Shown here: in pieces, positions 8,559 to 19,304 of the stretch | Layout of the letters: the number at the start of each line of letters is the position of its first letter | How positions within the stretch are numbered: position 1 is the first letter of the stretch | Assembly: GCA_016218805.1 (NCBI GenBank) | Contig: JACRCW010000166.1 | Span: 1-45,907 of the forward strand | Source: Deltaproteobacteria bacterium | Lineage (GTDB): Bacteria; Myxococcota; JACRCW01 | DNA: 45,907 nucleotides | Reading direction: 5' to 3' | The notes under the pieces: generated by a model | The model's input: the letters and a program-made list of their open reading frames with translations, nothing else | The model's database searches: none | Told to the model about the DNA's origin: nothing | Translations under genes and position numbers: made by a program

Positions 8559-9854
8559 TCAGCCCCGGGCCACCACGGCCATGGACTCGGCGGCCGCATC
8601 AGCCAGCAGCTTGAGGTCCGCGTCGCTCATCGCCAGGGACAGGAACGCGGCCTCCAACTGCGAGGGCGCCAGGTACACGCCCCGCTGCAGCATGGCGTGG
8701 AAGAACACACCAAACCGCTTGCGGTCGCTCTTCAGGGCGTCGTCCTCGTTGCGCACCGGGCCCTGCTGGAAGAACGCGGTGAACATGGAGCCCACGCGCT
8801 GCACGCACAGGTCAATTCCGGCCTTCCGGGCCGCGTCTTCCAGGCCCTGCTGCACGGTGGCCCCGGTGCGCTCCAGCTTCTGGTATGCGCCCGGCGCGCG
8901 CAGCAGCTTCAACGTTGTCAGCCCCGCCGCCATGGCCAGCGGGTTCCCGGACAGCGTGCCCGCCTGGTAGATGGGGCCTTCCGGCGCCACCTTGCCCATC
9001 AGCGCCTTGCCGGCGCCGTACGCGCCCACCGGCAGCCCGCCGCCGATGATTTTCCCCAGCGTGACAATGTCCGCGCGCACGCCGTAGCGCTCCTGCGCGC
9101 CGCCGTAGGCCACGCGGAAACCGGTCATCACCTCGTCCAGGATGAGCAGCGCGCCGTGGCGGTTGCACACCTCCTTGATCGCCTTGAGGTAGCCATCCTG
9201 CGGCGGCACCAGCCCCATGTTCCCCACCACGGGCTCCACAATGAACGCGGCAATCGCATCCTTGTGCTGCTCAAACGCGCGTTCGAGCGCCGGCACGTCA
9301 TTGTACGGGACCGTGATGGTCATGCGGGCCAACTCCGCGGGCACGCCGGGGGAATCCGGCAGGCCCAAGGTGGCCACGCCGCTGCCCGCCTTCACCAGCA
9401 GGCTGTCACCGTGGCCGTGGTAGCAGCCCGCCGCCTTGACAATGAGCGAGCGCCCGGTGGCACCGCGCGCCAGCCGCAGCGCCGCCATGGTGGCCTCCGT
9501 CCCCGACGACACGAACCGCACCTTCTCCATGGCGGGGAACGCGCGCCGCACCTCCTCCGCCAACTCCGCCTCCAGCGCGTTGGGCGCGCCGTAGCTGGTC
9601 CCCAGCCGGGTGCGTTCAATGACCGCCGCCACCACGTCCGGGTGCGCGTGCCCCACGATCATGGGCCCCCAACTCCCCACCAGGTCCAGCAGCTTGTTGC
9701 CGTCCACGTCCCACAGGTACGCGCCCTCCCCACGCGCCATCACCACCGGCGTGCCACCCACGCCCTTGAAGGCCCGCACTGGGCTGTTCACCCCGCCCAC
9801 CAGCACGTCGCGGGCGCGTTCCATCAACTCTTCGCTCTTCCTGAAGGACACCAT
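8559..9854 (-). CDS. hemL: Glutamate-1-semialdehyde 2,1-aminomutase
   Basis: 431 aa PLP enzyme of the C5 pathway that converts glutamate-1-semialdehyde to 5-aminolevulinate for heme and corrin synthesis. The core motifs are present: VGGVNSPVRAFKGVGG near the N-terminus, FVSSGTEATMAALRLAR, the cofactor-binding aspartate in LILDEVMTGFRVAYGG, the PLP lysine in TLGKIIGGGLPVG, and YQAGTLSGNPLAMAAG. The ATG at 9854 is preferred over upstream in-frame starts because GAGGAG lies just upstream with good spacing and the family N-terminus begins there. It is the last gene of a minus-strand run, 29 bp after the YkgJ-like gene. Confidence 0.96.
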   Translation of the reverse strand: MVSFRKSEELMERARDVLVGGVNSPVRAFKGVGGTPVVMARGEGAYLWDVDGNKLLDLVGSWGPMIVGHAHPDVVAAVIERTRLGTSYGAPNALEAELAEEVRRAFPAMEKVRFVSSGTEATMAALRLARGATGRSLIVKAAGCYHGHGDSLLVKAGSGVATLGLPDSPGVPAELARMTITVPYNDVPALERAFEQHKDAIAAFIVEPVVGNMGLVPPQDGYLKAIKEVCNRHGALLILDEVMTGFRVAYGGAQERYGVRADIVTLGKIIGGGLPVGAYGAGKALMGKVAPEGPIYQAGTLSGNPLAMAAGLTTLKLLRAPGAYQKLERTGATVQQGLEDAARKAGIDLCVQRVGSMFTAFFQQGPVRNEDDALKSDRKRFGVFFHAMLQRGVYLAPSQLEAAFLSLAMSDADLKLLADAAAESMAVVARG

Positions 9855-9883
9855 GCTTCTCCTCTGCGGGGCGCGCGGCGCCC

Positions 9884-10546
9884 TCACGCAAGGAGCGCTG
9901 CATAGCGCCATACGTAGTACGGGATCACCTGCTCACCGCGGGTCAGCGGGCTGAGGCGCAGCAGACCGGCCACCGCTTCCGCGTCCATGAGACGGACCTC
10001 GCGCCCTTCCAGGTGCCGGCCCATGTCCTTGCACGCGTAGAACTCGTCACGGGACTGCAGGCGGCTGACGCCAAACAACCGCCCGCGCAGCTCACGCGCG
10101 GCGTAGGCCGTGCACCTCCCGGCGTCATCCAGCACCGGGCAATCAAAGCGGAGTGACAGCGCCGCGGCCACGCGGTCCGCCACCGCCGGGCGCTCCCGCG
10201 CGTCCTCACCGGTCAACGCGGGTGCGCCGGGGCACTCCGGGTGACCAAACGCCAGGATGCGGTCGCCGTGCCGCTGAAAGGTGGCCACGCCCGCACGCAC
10301 CACGCGGGCGCGCGCCTCCGGGCTGAAGGCCACCTCCAGGTGGTTGAGCAGGAACAGCGCTTCCAGCGTGGTCAGGAACACGCTGTCCCGGCAGCACGCG
10401 GAGCACCCCGCATGGCACAGCAGGTCCAGGGCGGGCGCCAGCCGCGCCGCGTGCTCGTCAACCCGGCGGTACAGGTCCGCCAGGACCTCAAACGCCTGCG
10501 GCAGGGTGAAGCCGTCCACGCCGGTAGGAATGTCAACAATGGGCAC
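9884..10546 (-). CDS. YkgJ-type cysteine-cluster protein
   Basis: 220 aa from a GTG at 10546, supported by GGAGG six bases upstream. An N-terminal helical part (QAFEVLADLYRRVDEHAARLAPALDLL) leads into a cysteine cluster CHAGCSACC (Cys44, 48, 51, 52). Later cysteines occur in FDCPVLDDAGRCTAYAARE and FYACKDMG. This is the layout of the YkgJ (UPF0153, 'Fe-S oxidoreductase/zinc-chelating') family, whose function is not established. The usual 'RPxxCR' segment is replaced here by RELRGRLFG. The start lies inside the end of the upstream metalloprotease gene (14-bp overlap), and hemL follows at 29 bp, so it is probably in the same transcript. Confidence 0.83.
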   Translation of the reverse strand: MPIVDIPTGVDGFTLPQAFEVLADLYRRVDEHAARLAPALDLLCHAGCSACCRDSVFLTTLEALFLLNHLEVAFSPEARARVVRAGVATFQRHGDRILAFGHPECPGAPALTGEDARERPAVADRVAAALSLRFDCPVLDDAGRCTAYAARELRGRLFGVSRLQSRDEFYACKDMGRHLEGREVRLMDAEAVAGLLRLSPLTRGEQVIPYYVWRYAALLA

Positions 10547-12929
10547 GCCGCCTCCGACGGTGCACGGCGGCCGCCACGGCCACGCCCAACCATCCGGCCA
10601 CGGGCGAGCCCGTTGCGCAACCGCAGTCCCACCCCGGTGGCAGGCCGCCCCGTCCTGTGTTGGAGGTTGACGCGGTCCCCCCGGATGCTCCGCCGCTGCT
10701 GATGCCCCCGCTGGAAGGCGGCCCGGAACTGGACGAACCCACATCCGCTCTGCACGTCGCGGACGCCTCGGCCAGGGACACATCATCCACGCCCGCCTCC
10801 ACGATGTTCTGCTGCGCACCGGCGTCCCCAACCACCCACCGCACGCGCAACCGGGCGCCACCCGCCACGGAAAGGCCGGGCACGCGCCATAGCGCCACGT
10901 CCCGGTTGACCCACGCGCCCGGCGAGCCGCCCTCGCGGTGCACCTCGGTCCACGCGCCGTCGTCCACGGAGACCAGCATGACCAGATCGTCACCCCGCGC
11001 GTCATCCACGCGGGACTCCACCAGATCCACCAGCAGCGCCGCATGCCACGCGGACCACGCCAGCACCGGGCGCTGCATCCCCGCCAGGTTCATCACGGGT
11101 GACTGCAGCGTGGTGTGCCCCAGGTCCACGTCGGTTGCATCAAACTCCGCCGGCAGCAGCCCCGGCGGCCCCGGGTCCGTGAGGAACGCGCGCGTACCGT
11201 CAGCGCTGGCATCTTCCGCCGGCTGGAAGCGGATGTGCGCGTAGCCCCAGGCCGCCAGGCTGGTGGGGCGTGGTGCGCCGCGGCTCCACGCCCCCGCCAA
11301 CGCGGTGTCCGTGCCGTCCGGGTCCACGGTCCAACCGGTGCCGTCCTCCATGTCCCAGCGCTGGTGCACGGTCACGCCCACGTCCGCTCGGACGGACGTG
11401 GTGGCCACGCTGGCTCCGCTGGCGGACAGGCGCAGCGTGACCAGCAGGGGCTCGCCGCAGGGGTAGTCCGGCAGCGCGGTGACCGTGAACCGCAAGGGGG
11501 CGCGCGCGGACGTTGCCAGGCTGCCCACCAGCGCAGTGGCGGGTTCCACGTGCGCGTGCGGTCCGGCATCCACCGTCACCGCGGCGGACGCGGAGGGGCT
11601 GGCCCCCAGGTTGTGCACTTCCGCCGTCACGGTGACGGATTCACCGGGCAACACGGCGGAGGGCGTGATGCGCGCGTTGGCCAGTTCCAGCGGGACCCGT
11701 TGGCACACGCCGGACAGGGACGTGCACAGCGTGCCTCGCCCGCGCGTCCATTCCTGGAAGCGCGCCTCCCAACGCACCCGGAAGGTGTCCACCTCCGCCA
11801 CCAGCGCGGTCACCTCCGCCGCCGTGGTTCCGGGCGGCGTGACAACCACCACCGCCATGGAGAAGTCCTTCTGCGCATCCACGTGGTCCGGCACCCGCCG
11901 GCCCAGTGCGGCCATGACGTGGTCCACGGACAGGTCCATGCGCGTGCCGGTGACGGAAATCCCCCGGTCCAGGACCGCACTGGCCGCCACCGCCTGCCCG
12001 CCGTAGCGCGCGTTCTGCACCAGGAAGAACGGCTCCACCTCGTCAGGGGCCAGGAACCCCATCAGGTACAGGTCCAGCGGCGCGTAGCGCGCCCGCGGAG
12101 ACGCGCGGAACTGCGAGTCCGTCGCCACATCAAGGACCGTGAAGGTCCCATCACCGTTGTCGCGCCAGGACACGCCTTCCAGGACGCTGGCGTACTGCTC
12201 CGCGCCGGGGTCCCGCGGACCGGTGTGCACCAGCGCGGACCAGTGCGCGGCCTGCCGTCCCAGCAGCAGCCCCGCCGGGCGCCCCTCATTGAAGCCCTCC
12301 AGGATGAAGCGCGCGTGCACCAGCCACCGGTGGCCCAGCTCGTGACCCGCAATGGCGTGCGCCAGGCTGTCCGGGTCAGAGACGGGCAGCCCGTCATGCG
12401 CGGCATACGCGGCCGGCTGGTTCATGTTGATGAACCCCTGCAGCCGCCCCGCGGACCCCCACGTACGCGCGTCGTCAAACGCATCCACGCCAATGCCCTC
12501 ATCCGCGTTGCGGATCCCCGCGTAGTAGGCAAGCCCGGGGTTCAGCAGGTCATTGAACGCGGGAAACACCACCACGAAGTCAAAGTGGTCACCCTCCTCC
12601 GCAATGGCCTGGGCCGTGATGCGCGCCAGGTCCATGCGCGCGTCGTCCATTCGCAGACCCCAGCCGTCACCCGCCAGGCCGTGCACGGGGGACACGTTGG
12701 TGGTGTCACCCTGGATCACCTTGACCTCGCCCAGGTTCACACTGGTGGCAAACACCCCTTGCGCCACCTGCGGCACCGGTCCCAGTTCCACGTCGGCAGG
12801 CGGGCGCCAGGTTGTGTGGCGCCGGAATGATTCCATGGCGCGCCGCGCTTCCTGGTCCGGAGGCTGCGGGGCCTGGCAGGCCCCGAGCACCACCCCCGTG
12901 ACGACGAAGAGTCCCCGCACCCCGCGCAT
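10533..12929 (-). CDS. Surface lipoprotein metalloprotease with MYXO-CTERM-like tail
   Basis: 798 aa. The signal peptide ends in a lipobox (VVLGAC, Cys18). A zinc-protease motif HELGHRWLVH follows AHAIAG at about residue 195, in a domain of roughly 40-390. From about 400 to 690 the protein is beta-rich and resembles Ig- or CARDB-like spacer domains (AVLPGESVTVTAEVHNLGASPSASAAV), followed by a jelly-roll-like segment with Asp-rich loops (VDLVESRVDDARGDD). The C-terminus has a Ser/Gly linker, WDCGCATG, a hydrophobic stretch and HRRRRRAHC: the arrangement of MYXO-CTERM sorting signals that place proteins on the myxobacterial surface. Protease activity is inferred from HExxH only; a third zinc ligand was not identified. 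Having both a lipobox and a C-terminal anchor signal is unusual. Confidence 0.82.
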   Translation of the reverse strand: MRGVRGLFVVTGVVLGACQAPQPPDQEARRAMESFRRHTTWRPPADVELGPVPQVAQGVFATSVNLGEVKVIQGDTTNVSPVHGLAGDGWGLRMDDARMDLARITAQAIAEEGDHFDFVVVFPAFNDLLNPGLAYYAGIRNADEGIGVDAFDDARTWGSAGRLQGFINMNQPAAYAAHDGLPVSDPDSLAHAIAGHELGHRWLVHARFILEGFNEGRPAGLLLGRQAAHWSALVHTGPRDPGAEQYASVLEGVSWRDNGDGTFTVLDVATDSQFRASPRARYAPLDLYLMGFLAPDEVEPFFLVQNARYGGQAVAASAVLDRGISVTGTRMDLSVDHVMAALGRRVPDHVDAQKDFSMAVVVVTPPGTTAAEVTALVAEVDTFRVRWEARFQEWTRGRGTLCTSLSGVCQRVPLELANARITPSAVLPGESVTVTAEVHNLGASPSASAAVTVDAGPHAHVEPATALVGSLATSARAPLRFTVTALPDYPCGEPLLVTLRLSASGASVATTSVRADVGVTVHQRWDMEDGTGWTVDPDGTDTALAGAWSRGAPRPTSLAAWGYAHIRFQPAEDASADGTRAFLTDPGPPGLLPAEFDATDVDLGHTTLQSPVMNLAGMQRPVLAWSAWHAALLVDLVESRVDDARGDDLVMLVSVDDGAWTEVHREGGSPGAWVNRDVALWRVPGLSVAGGARLRVRWVVGDAGAQQNIVEAGVDDVSLAEASATCRADVGSSSSGPPSSGGISSGGASGGTASTSNTGRGGLPPGWDCGCATGSPVAGWLGVAVAAAVHRRRRRAHC

Positions 12930-12990
12930 GGGGAGACTCTACTGCCGCCGCGGCTGGGTGCGTAGCCCGCCGCGCCGGACGGGGCGGCGC

Positions 12991-13620
12991 TCAGCTGCCG
13001 GACGAGGACACCGCCGCCGCCGACGTGGCGGTGGCGCCGGAAGAAGACTGCAGGAGCGAGGATGCACCCGCGCTGGACGCGCCCGCCGATGAAGACGGCG
13101 GCGCCGACGAACAGGCCGCCCCGGAAGACGACGCCGGCGACGCCGACGTTGCAGGCGCCGATGACGACGCCTCACCCGACGACGCGGCACCCGACGACGA
13201 GACGGCGGCTGACGACGACGCGGCGGCTGACGACGAGACGGTTCCCGAGGACGACCCGGTTCCCGACGCGGATGCCGGACCGCTGGATGACGAGTTCCCG
13301 GCCGTGCACGGGTACAACCGCCCGCAGAACGCGGCCACGCCGGCGTCCCCCTTCTGGCAGGCCACGCATGCCGCGTGGAGGCACACCGCGGCGGGCGCGG
13401 TGACGTCGGCGCAGGCGGCCTCGCAGCCCTCATGCACGCACACGGCAAACCCGGCATCCGTCCCCGCGTCCGCCGGCACCCCGCCGCCGTCCCGCGGGTG
13501 TGCCGGGCCCACCCCCGCGTCATATGGGTTGCGGCACGCATCCAGGACGGTCACGCACAGGTTGGTGCAGCCGGCGCCGGCCAGCAGCGCGGCGGCCAGC
13601 GCAACGAGCGGACGGCGCAT
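12991..13620 (-). CDS. Cys-rich lipoprotein with Ser/Ala repeat tail
   Basis: 209 aa from the ATG at 13620, one base after the TGA of the upstream AAA ATPase gene. The signal peptide MRRPLVALAAALLAGAGC has a lipobox LAGAGC (Cys18). Residues 18-108 hold about ten further cysteines in short spacings (CTNLC, VCVHEGCEAAC, VCLHAACVAC, FCGRLYPC), suggesting a small disulfide-bonded domain. From about residue 112 to the end it is almost only Ser, Ala and Gly with some Pro and Thr, a flexible stalk. No family recognised. Tight spacing suggests cotranscription with the ATPase and the metalloprotease gene 61 bp downstream. Confidence 0.78.
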   Translation of the reverse strand: MRRPLVALAAALLAGAGCTNLCVTVLDACRNPYDAGVGPAHPRDGGGVPADAGTDAGFAVCVHEGCEAACADVTAPAAVCLHAACVACQKGDAGVAAFCGRLYPCTAGNSSSSGPASASGTGSSSGTVSSSAAASSSAAVSSSGAASSGEASSSAPATSASPASSSGAACSSAPPSSSAGASSAGASSLLQSSSGATATSAAAVSSSGS

Positions 13621-13621
13621 G

Positions 13622-15442
<1,821 letters not shown>

Positions 15443-15608
15443 GGCGCGCGACCGTAGGGCAGCCACCCCAGGCGCTCAACCTGCCGGGAACCGGACGTCG
15501 TCACAGCGGGGCTGGCCAGGGCGCGCGCCGGGCGCCGGCGGCTGCCGCGGGGCCTTGCCCTGTCGGGCCGAGCGGTCTAAGGGTGCGCGCCTTCACGAGG
15601 TAGAGACC

Positions 15609-16163
15609 ATGCTCAACCGCTTCGTTCGTTCCTCCGCCGCCCTGATGGGCCTCGCATTCCTCCTGGCCACGGTGACCACCCACGCGCAGCCGGCCGCGAC
15701 GCCGACCGATCCGGCCGCCGCACCAGCCCTGGTGCCGGCGGATCCCAACGCGGCCCCGGCCGAGCCGGCACCCGCCGAGGACCCCGCGAAGAAGAAGGAA
15801 GAGGAGAAGAAGGACGAGGCGGCCGCACCCGCACCCGCGGCCGACACACCCGTGGCCGACGCGCCCGTGGCTGCCCCGGCGCCGGAACCCACGCCGGAAC
15901 CCGCCAAGCCCGCGGCCGCTGCCACCACCGCGGAGAAGGGCTGGGGCTGGCTGTCGGTCGGTGGCTGGGCGGCACTCGCCGTTGGCACCATTGGCGTGGT
16001 CATTGGCGCCGTCACGCTGGCCAACCCGCAGGACTTCTACGCGGCCACCGCCAACCGCCGCATCACGCCCAACAGCGTGTTCGGGTTTGGTGCGCTGGTG
16101 GCCGGCGCGGCCCTGGCCGTTGCGGGTGGCGTGCTGTTGTACCTGGACACCGCGCTGAACTGA
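15609..16163 (+). CDS. Exported membrane protein with Pro/Ala/Lys linker
   Basis: 184 aa, no family recognised. The ATG at 15609 has GAGG nine bases upstream and begins a signal peptide or first membrane segment (SSAALMGLAFLLATVTTHAQ-PAA). Residues 28-112 are Ala/Pro-rich with a charged patch KKKEEEKKDE. Two C-terminal membrane segments follow, about 120-140 (GGWAALAVGTIGVVIGAVTLA) and 160-180 (GFGALVAGAALAVAGGVLLYL), separated by a short loop with NPQDFYAATANRR. This tail-anchored layout is common among uncharacterised myxobacterial proteins. It is divergent from the AAA ATPase gene and convergent with lpxC. Confidence 0.75.
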   Translation: MLNRFVRSSAALMGLAFLLATVTTHAQPAATPTDPAAAPALVPADPNAAPAEPAPAEDPAKKKEEEKKDEAAAPAPAADTPVADAPVAAPAPEPTPEPAKPAAAATTAEKGWGWLSVGGWAALAVGTIGVVIGAVTLANPQDFYAATANRRITPNSVFGFGALVAGAALAVAGGVLLYLDTALN

Positions 16164-16164
16164 C

Positions 16165-16210
16165 CCCGCGGTCCTGCCCGTCCCGCCGGTCCTTCTCCGG
16201 CCGCCGCGGG
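16165..16210. terminator. Possible GC-rich hairpin after the membrane-protein gene
   Basis: CCCGCGG at 16165-16171 pairs with CCGCGGG at 16204-16210, with a small CCGG/CCGG stem inside. It begins at the stop codon of the plus-strand gene. There is no T-run, so intrinsic termination is only a guess. Confidence 0.25.
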
Positions 16211-16350
16211 CGCTTGCCCCGTCCCACCCTGCTGTCTCGCACCCGTCGTCGTCGCACCGCGCCGGAATGAGCCCGCGCGCAAGCCCGGGCCGGGTTGGGC
16301 TTGGAAGGATGGGCCGGCGGCCGGCGCGGGACCCATTCTGGCCCCCGGAG

Positions 16351-16369
16351 TGTAACGACAACCGTTACA
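16351..16369. promoter_or_regulatory. 7-bp inverted repeat TGTAACG-N5-CGTTACA
   Basis: A perfect inverted repeat with a 5-nt spacer, unusually AT-rich for its surroundings, ten bases from the lpxC stop codon (minus strand) in the convergent 16163-16379 gap. It has the form of a protein-binding dyad, but a location between two gene ends is odd for an operator. It could instead be a weak hairpin. Confidence 0.35.
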
Positions 16370-16378
16370 GTTGAGACG

Positions 16379-17311
16379 TCAGCCGGCCAGCGCCACGCCT
16401 TGAGCAGGCTTCACGCGCGGGCGATAGCGCGCGGCCACGGGCGCCGGCAGGTCCGACGCCAGGATCCACTCCACCGCGTCCTGCTGCAGGATGGCGCGGC
16501 CCAGCGCCACGTGGAGCGCATGACCGGCCTTGTGCAACTCCACGCAGCCCATCATGGGCGCGCCCAGCAGGTAGAGGTCCCCCAGCGCGTCCAGAATCTT
16601 GTGCCGCACAAACTCATCCTGGAACCGCAGCCCCTCGGGATTCATGATGCACTCGCGGTCCACCACCACCGCGTTCTCCAGCGACCCGCCGCGCGCCAGC
16701 CCCGCCTTGCGCAGCATCTCCACCTCGTGCAGGAAGCCGAACGTCCGCGCGTGCGCCAGGTCCTTGCGGAACACCTCGCCGTCCACCGTGAGGGACAGCT
16801 GCTGCTGCGTGATGAGCGGGTGGCGGAAATCAATGGCGCACGCCACGGACAGCCCCACGCCCGGCCGCACGCTGGCGCGCTTGTCACCGTCCCGCACCTC
16901 CACCGGCGCCGCCACCCGCGCCACGCGCCGCGCCGCGGTCTGGGCCACCAGGCCGGCCTGCTCCACCAGCTCCACCCACGGACCCGCTGAGCCGTCCATC
17001 ACCGGCACTTCCGGGCCCGTCACGTCCACCACCGCGTTGTCCACCCCGCACGCCCACAGCGCCGCCAGCACGTGTTCCACGGTGGACAGCGTCACGCCGT
17101 CCCGCCCAATCATGGTGGCCAGCCGCGTGTCCACCACGTGGGACAGCCGCGCGGGGATCTCCACCACGCGCGCCACGTCCGTCCGGCGGAACACAATGCC
17201 CGCGCCCGCGTCCGCCGGCCGCAGCGTCAAGCGGATGGGCGCCCCCGTGTGCAGCCCCACCCCTTCACTGGACACGTGCGTGGCAAGCGTGTGCTGGTGG
17301 TTCTGGCTCAT
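16379..17311 (-). CDS. lpxC: UDP-3-O-acyl-N-acetylglucosamine deacetylase
   Basis: 310 aa zinc amidase, the committed step of lipid A synthesis in the cytoplasm. Motifs seen: EGVGLHTGAPIRLTLRPA near the N-terminus; the zinc ligand segment STVEHVLAALWACGVDN; the second ligand segment RHKILDALGDLYLLG with both His and Asp; and the catalytic His region HKAGHALHVALGRAI. FVRHKILDALGD is near-invariant in LpxC. ATG 17311 (MSQNHQHTLATHVSSEGVGLH) fits the family N-terminus with AAGG upstream; an in-frame ATG 84 bp earlier adds an unlikely leader. It is a single-domain LpxC, not an LpxC-FabZ fusion. Confidence 0.96.
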   Translation of the reverse strand: MSQNHQHTLATHVSSEGVGLHTGAPIRLTLRPADAGAGIVFRRTDVARVVEIPARLSHVVDTRLATMIGRDGVTLSTVEHVLAALWACGVDNAVVDVTGPEVPVMDGSAGPWVELVEQAGLVAQTAARRVARVAAPVEVRDGDKRASVRPGVGLSVACAIDFRHPLITQQQLSLTVDGEVFRKDLAHARTFGFLHEVEMLRKAGLARGGSLENAVVVDRECIMNPEGLRFQDEFVRHKILDALGDLYLLGAPMMGCVELHKAGHALHVALGRAILQQDAVEWILASDLPAPVAARYRPRVKPAQGVALAG

Positions 17312-17571
17312 GCCTTGGGCCTCGGTCTGGGCCGGGGTGGATCCGGCGCAAGGGACGGCCCCAGCGCAAGAGACGTGCCACGTTGTTGAATTCATGGATG
17401 AACGCGCGTGCGGGCGCGGACGGACGCGGGAATTCGCGGCGGGGACAAATCCGGCGCCGGCGGGTCACCCGGGCCGCAGTGTGACGACGAGGCACACGGA
17501 ATGGGGCGTGGCGTTCACACGTGACGGTTCGAAACATTGACGGCGCCGGGCATCAGGCGGACGCTTCAGGC

Positions 17572-18801
17572 ATGGCAAAGATCATGGGAATGATCCTGGC
17601 TGGCGGCGAGGGACGGCGGTTGTGGCCGTTGACCGCGGACCGCGCGAAGCCCGCCGTGCCCTACGGTGGCAAATACCGGCTCATTGACTTTGTGTTGACC
17701 AACTTTGCGCACAGCGGGTTCCTGCGCCTCAAGGTCCTCACGCAGTACAAGAGCGAATCCCTCAACGTGCACATCAGCCGCGGCTGGCGCCTGTCCACGC
17801 TGCTGGACAACTACATTGAGGTGGTGCCGCCGCAGCAGCGCATCAACCGCGACTGGTACAAGGGCAGCGCGGACGCGATCTACCAGAACCTCAACGTCAT
17901 CTCCGACGAGAACCCTGACGACGTGTTCGTGTTTGGCGCGGACCACGTGTACCGCATGGACCTGCGGCCCATGTTCCGCCTGCACAAGAAGAACAAGGCG
18001 GCGTGCACGGTGGCGGCGCTCCCGGTGCCCATTGCGCAGGCGAACCAATTTGGCGTGCTGGAGGTGGACCAGAACTGGATGATGGTGGGCTTCCAGGAGA
18101 AGCCCAAGCAGCCCAAGCCCATGCCGGGCAATCCCAACCTGGCCCTGGTCTCCATGGGCAACTACCTGTTTGACCGCAAGGTGCTGTGCGCGGAGGTCAC
18201 GCGTGACGCGCCGCTGGAGACCAACCACGACTTTGGCAAGGACATCATTCCGGGGCTGCTGGGGCGTTTCCCGGTGTTTGTCTATGACTTCCTGCAGAAC
18301 GAGATCCCCGGCGTGGAGGGTGACGAGAAGGGCTACTGGCGCGACGTGGGGACCATTGAGAGCTACTTCGCGTCCAACATGGACCTCATCAGCGTCAAGC
18401 CGCAGTTCAACTTGTACAACAACGGCTGGCAGATCATGACGCACACCAAGACGCTGCCGCCGGCCAAGTTTGTCTTTGATGACCCGGGCAGCCAGCGGCA
18501 GGGCCTGGCGCTCAACTCCATGGTGTCTGACGGCTGCATCATCTCCGGCGGCCGGCTGCGCCGCTGCATCCTGGCACCGGAGTGCCGCATCAACAGCTAC
18601 AGCGAGATGGAGGACTGCATCCTGTTTGACAGCGTGCAGGTGGGCCGCCGCTCGCGCATCCGGCGCGCCATCATTGACAAGAACATTGTGATTCCCCCGG
18701 ACACCACCATTGGCTACGACGTGGAGGCGGACAAGAAGCGCTTCCACGTCTCCGAAGGCGGCATTGTGGTCATCCCCAAGGGCTACACGTTTGGTTCATG
18801 A
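17572..18801 (+). CDS. glgC: Glucose-1-phosphate adenylyltransferase
   Basis: 409 aa. It makes ADP-glucose from glucose-1-phosphate and ATP for glycogen synthesis. The nucleotidyltransferase signature ILAGGEGRRLWPLTADRAKPAVPYGGKYRLIDFVLTN-type region spans residues 8-40 and includes the pyrophosphorylase lysine and arginine. FGADHVYRMD, FQEKPKQPK and YWRDVGTIESYFASNMDL are diagnostic of GlgC. The C-terminal third is the left-handed beta-helix with repeated I-x-x-x-x hexapeptides. ATG 17572 is chosen because MAKIMGMILAGGEG is the family start; a GTG 51 bp upstream is possible. Its stop overlaps the next start by 4 bp. With the downstream trehalose genes it points to storage-sugar metabolism. 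Confidence 0.95.
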   Translation: MAKIMGMILAGGEGRRLWPLTADRAKPAVPYGGKYRLIDFVLTNFAHSGFLRLKVLTQYKSESLNVHISRGWRLSTLLDNYIEVVPPQQRINRDWYKGSADAIYQNLNVISDENPDDVFVFGADHVYRMDLRPMFRLHKKNKAACTVAALPVPIAQANQFGVLEVDQNWMMVGFQEKPKQPKPMPGNPNLALVSMGNYLFDRKVLCAEVTRDAPLETNHDFGKDIIPGLLGRFPVFVYDFLQNEIPGVEGDEKGYWRDVGTIESYFASNMDLISVKPQFNLYNNGWQIMTHTKTLPPAKFVFDDPGSQRQGLALNSMVSDGCIISGGRLRRCILAPECRINSYSEMEDCILFDSVQVGRRSRIRRAIIDKNIVIPPDTTIGYDVEADKKRFHVSEGGIVVIPKGYTFGS

Positions 18802-19289
18802 GGGCGCCCGTGATTGACGCGCAGGAGCTGGCACACTGGCGGGCGGCACCGCCCGTTGAGCTGGTGGACCACCTCATGGAGGCCTACCACGCACCGCTGC
18901 GCGAGGGACTGCCGCGCCTGGCGGCGATGATTGCCCGCGCGCGGCCGCCGGGACCGGAGGGGGACGCCATCCTCAAGTGCTTTGAGACGCTGTCCAACGA
19001 GTTGGACCACCACATCCACCACGAAGAGGTGGCGCTGTTCCCCGTGGTGCGGGCCGGGCAGAAGGTGGTGGAGGGGCGCGGGCTGTGGGGGCTGCGCGCG
19101 GAGCACGCGGGCACCGCGGCCGGGCTGCATGATCTCGCGCGGCTCACCCACGGGTACGCCGTGCCGGACGGCGCCACCCCGGCGTGGCGCGCATGCCTGG
19201 AGGGGCTGCGCAACCTGGACGAGGCAACGCAGGACCACATGAAGCTGGAGGACGAGGTGCTGCTGCCCGCGGTGGTGGCCGCGCCCTGA
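18798..19289 (+). CDS. Hemerythrin-like (HHE) di-iron protein
   Basis: 163 aa four-helix-bundle protein. Candidate iron ligands: His in VDHLMEAYH, HHIHHEEVALFP, EHAGTAAGLHDL and HMKLEDEVLLP, the order and spacing of hemerythrin HHE domains. The pattern is close to the C-terminal domain of the iron-sulfur cluster repair proteins YtfE/ScdA, although the short N-terminal ScdA domain with its cysteines is missing. The likely role is O2, NO or iron handling in the cytoplasm. The ATG overlaps the glgC stop (ATGA), so the two are translationally coupled; the metabolic link is not obvious. Confidence 0.85.
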   Translation: MRAPVIDAQELAHWRAAPPVELVDHLMEAYHAPLREGLPRLAAMIARARPPGPEGDAILKCFETLSNELDHHIHHEEVALFPVVRAGQKVVEGRGLWGLRAEHAGTAAGLHDLARLTHGYAVPDGATPAWRACLEGLRNLDEATQDHMKLEDEVLLPAVVAAP

Positions 19290-19304
19290 GGTTCAGGACC
19301 GCTT

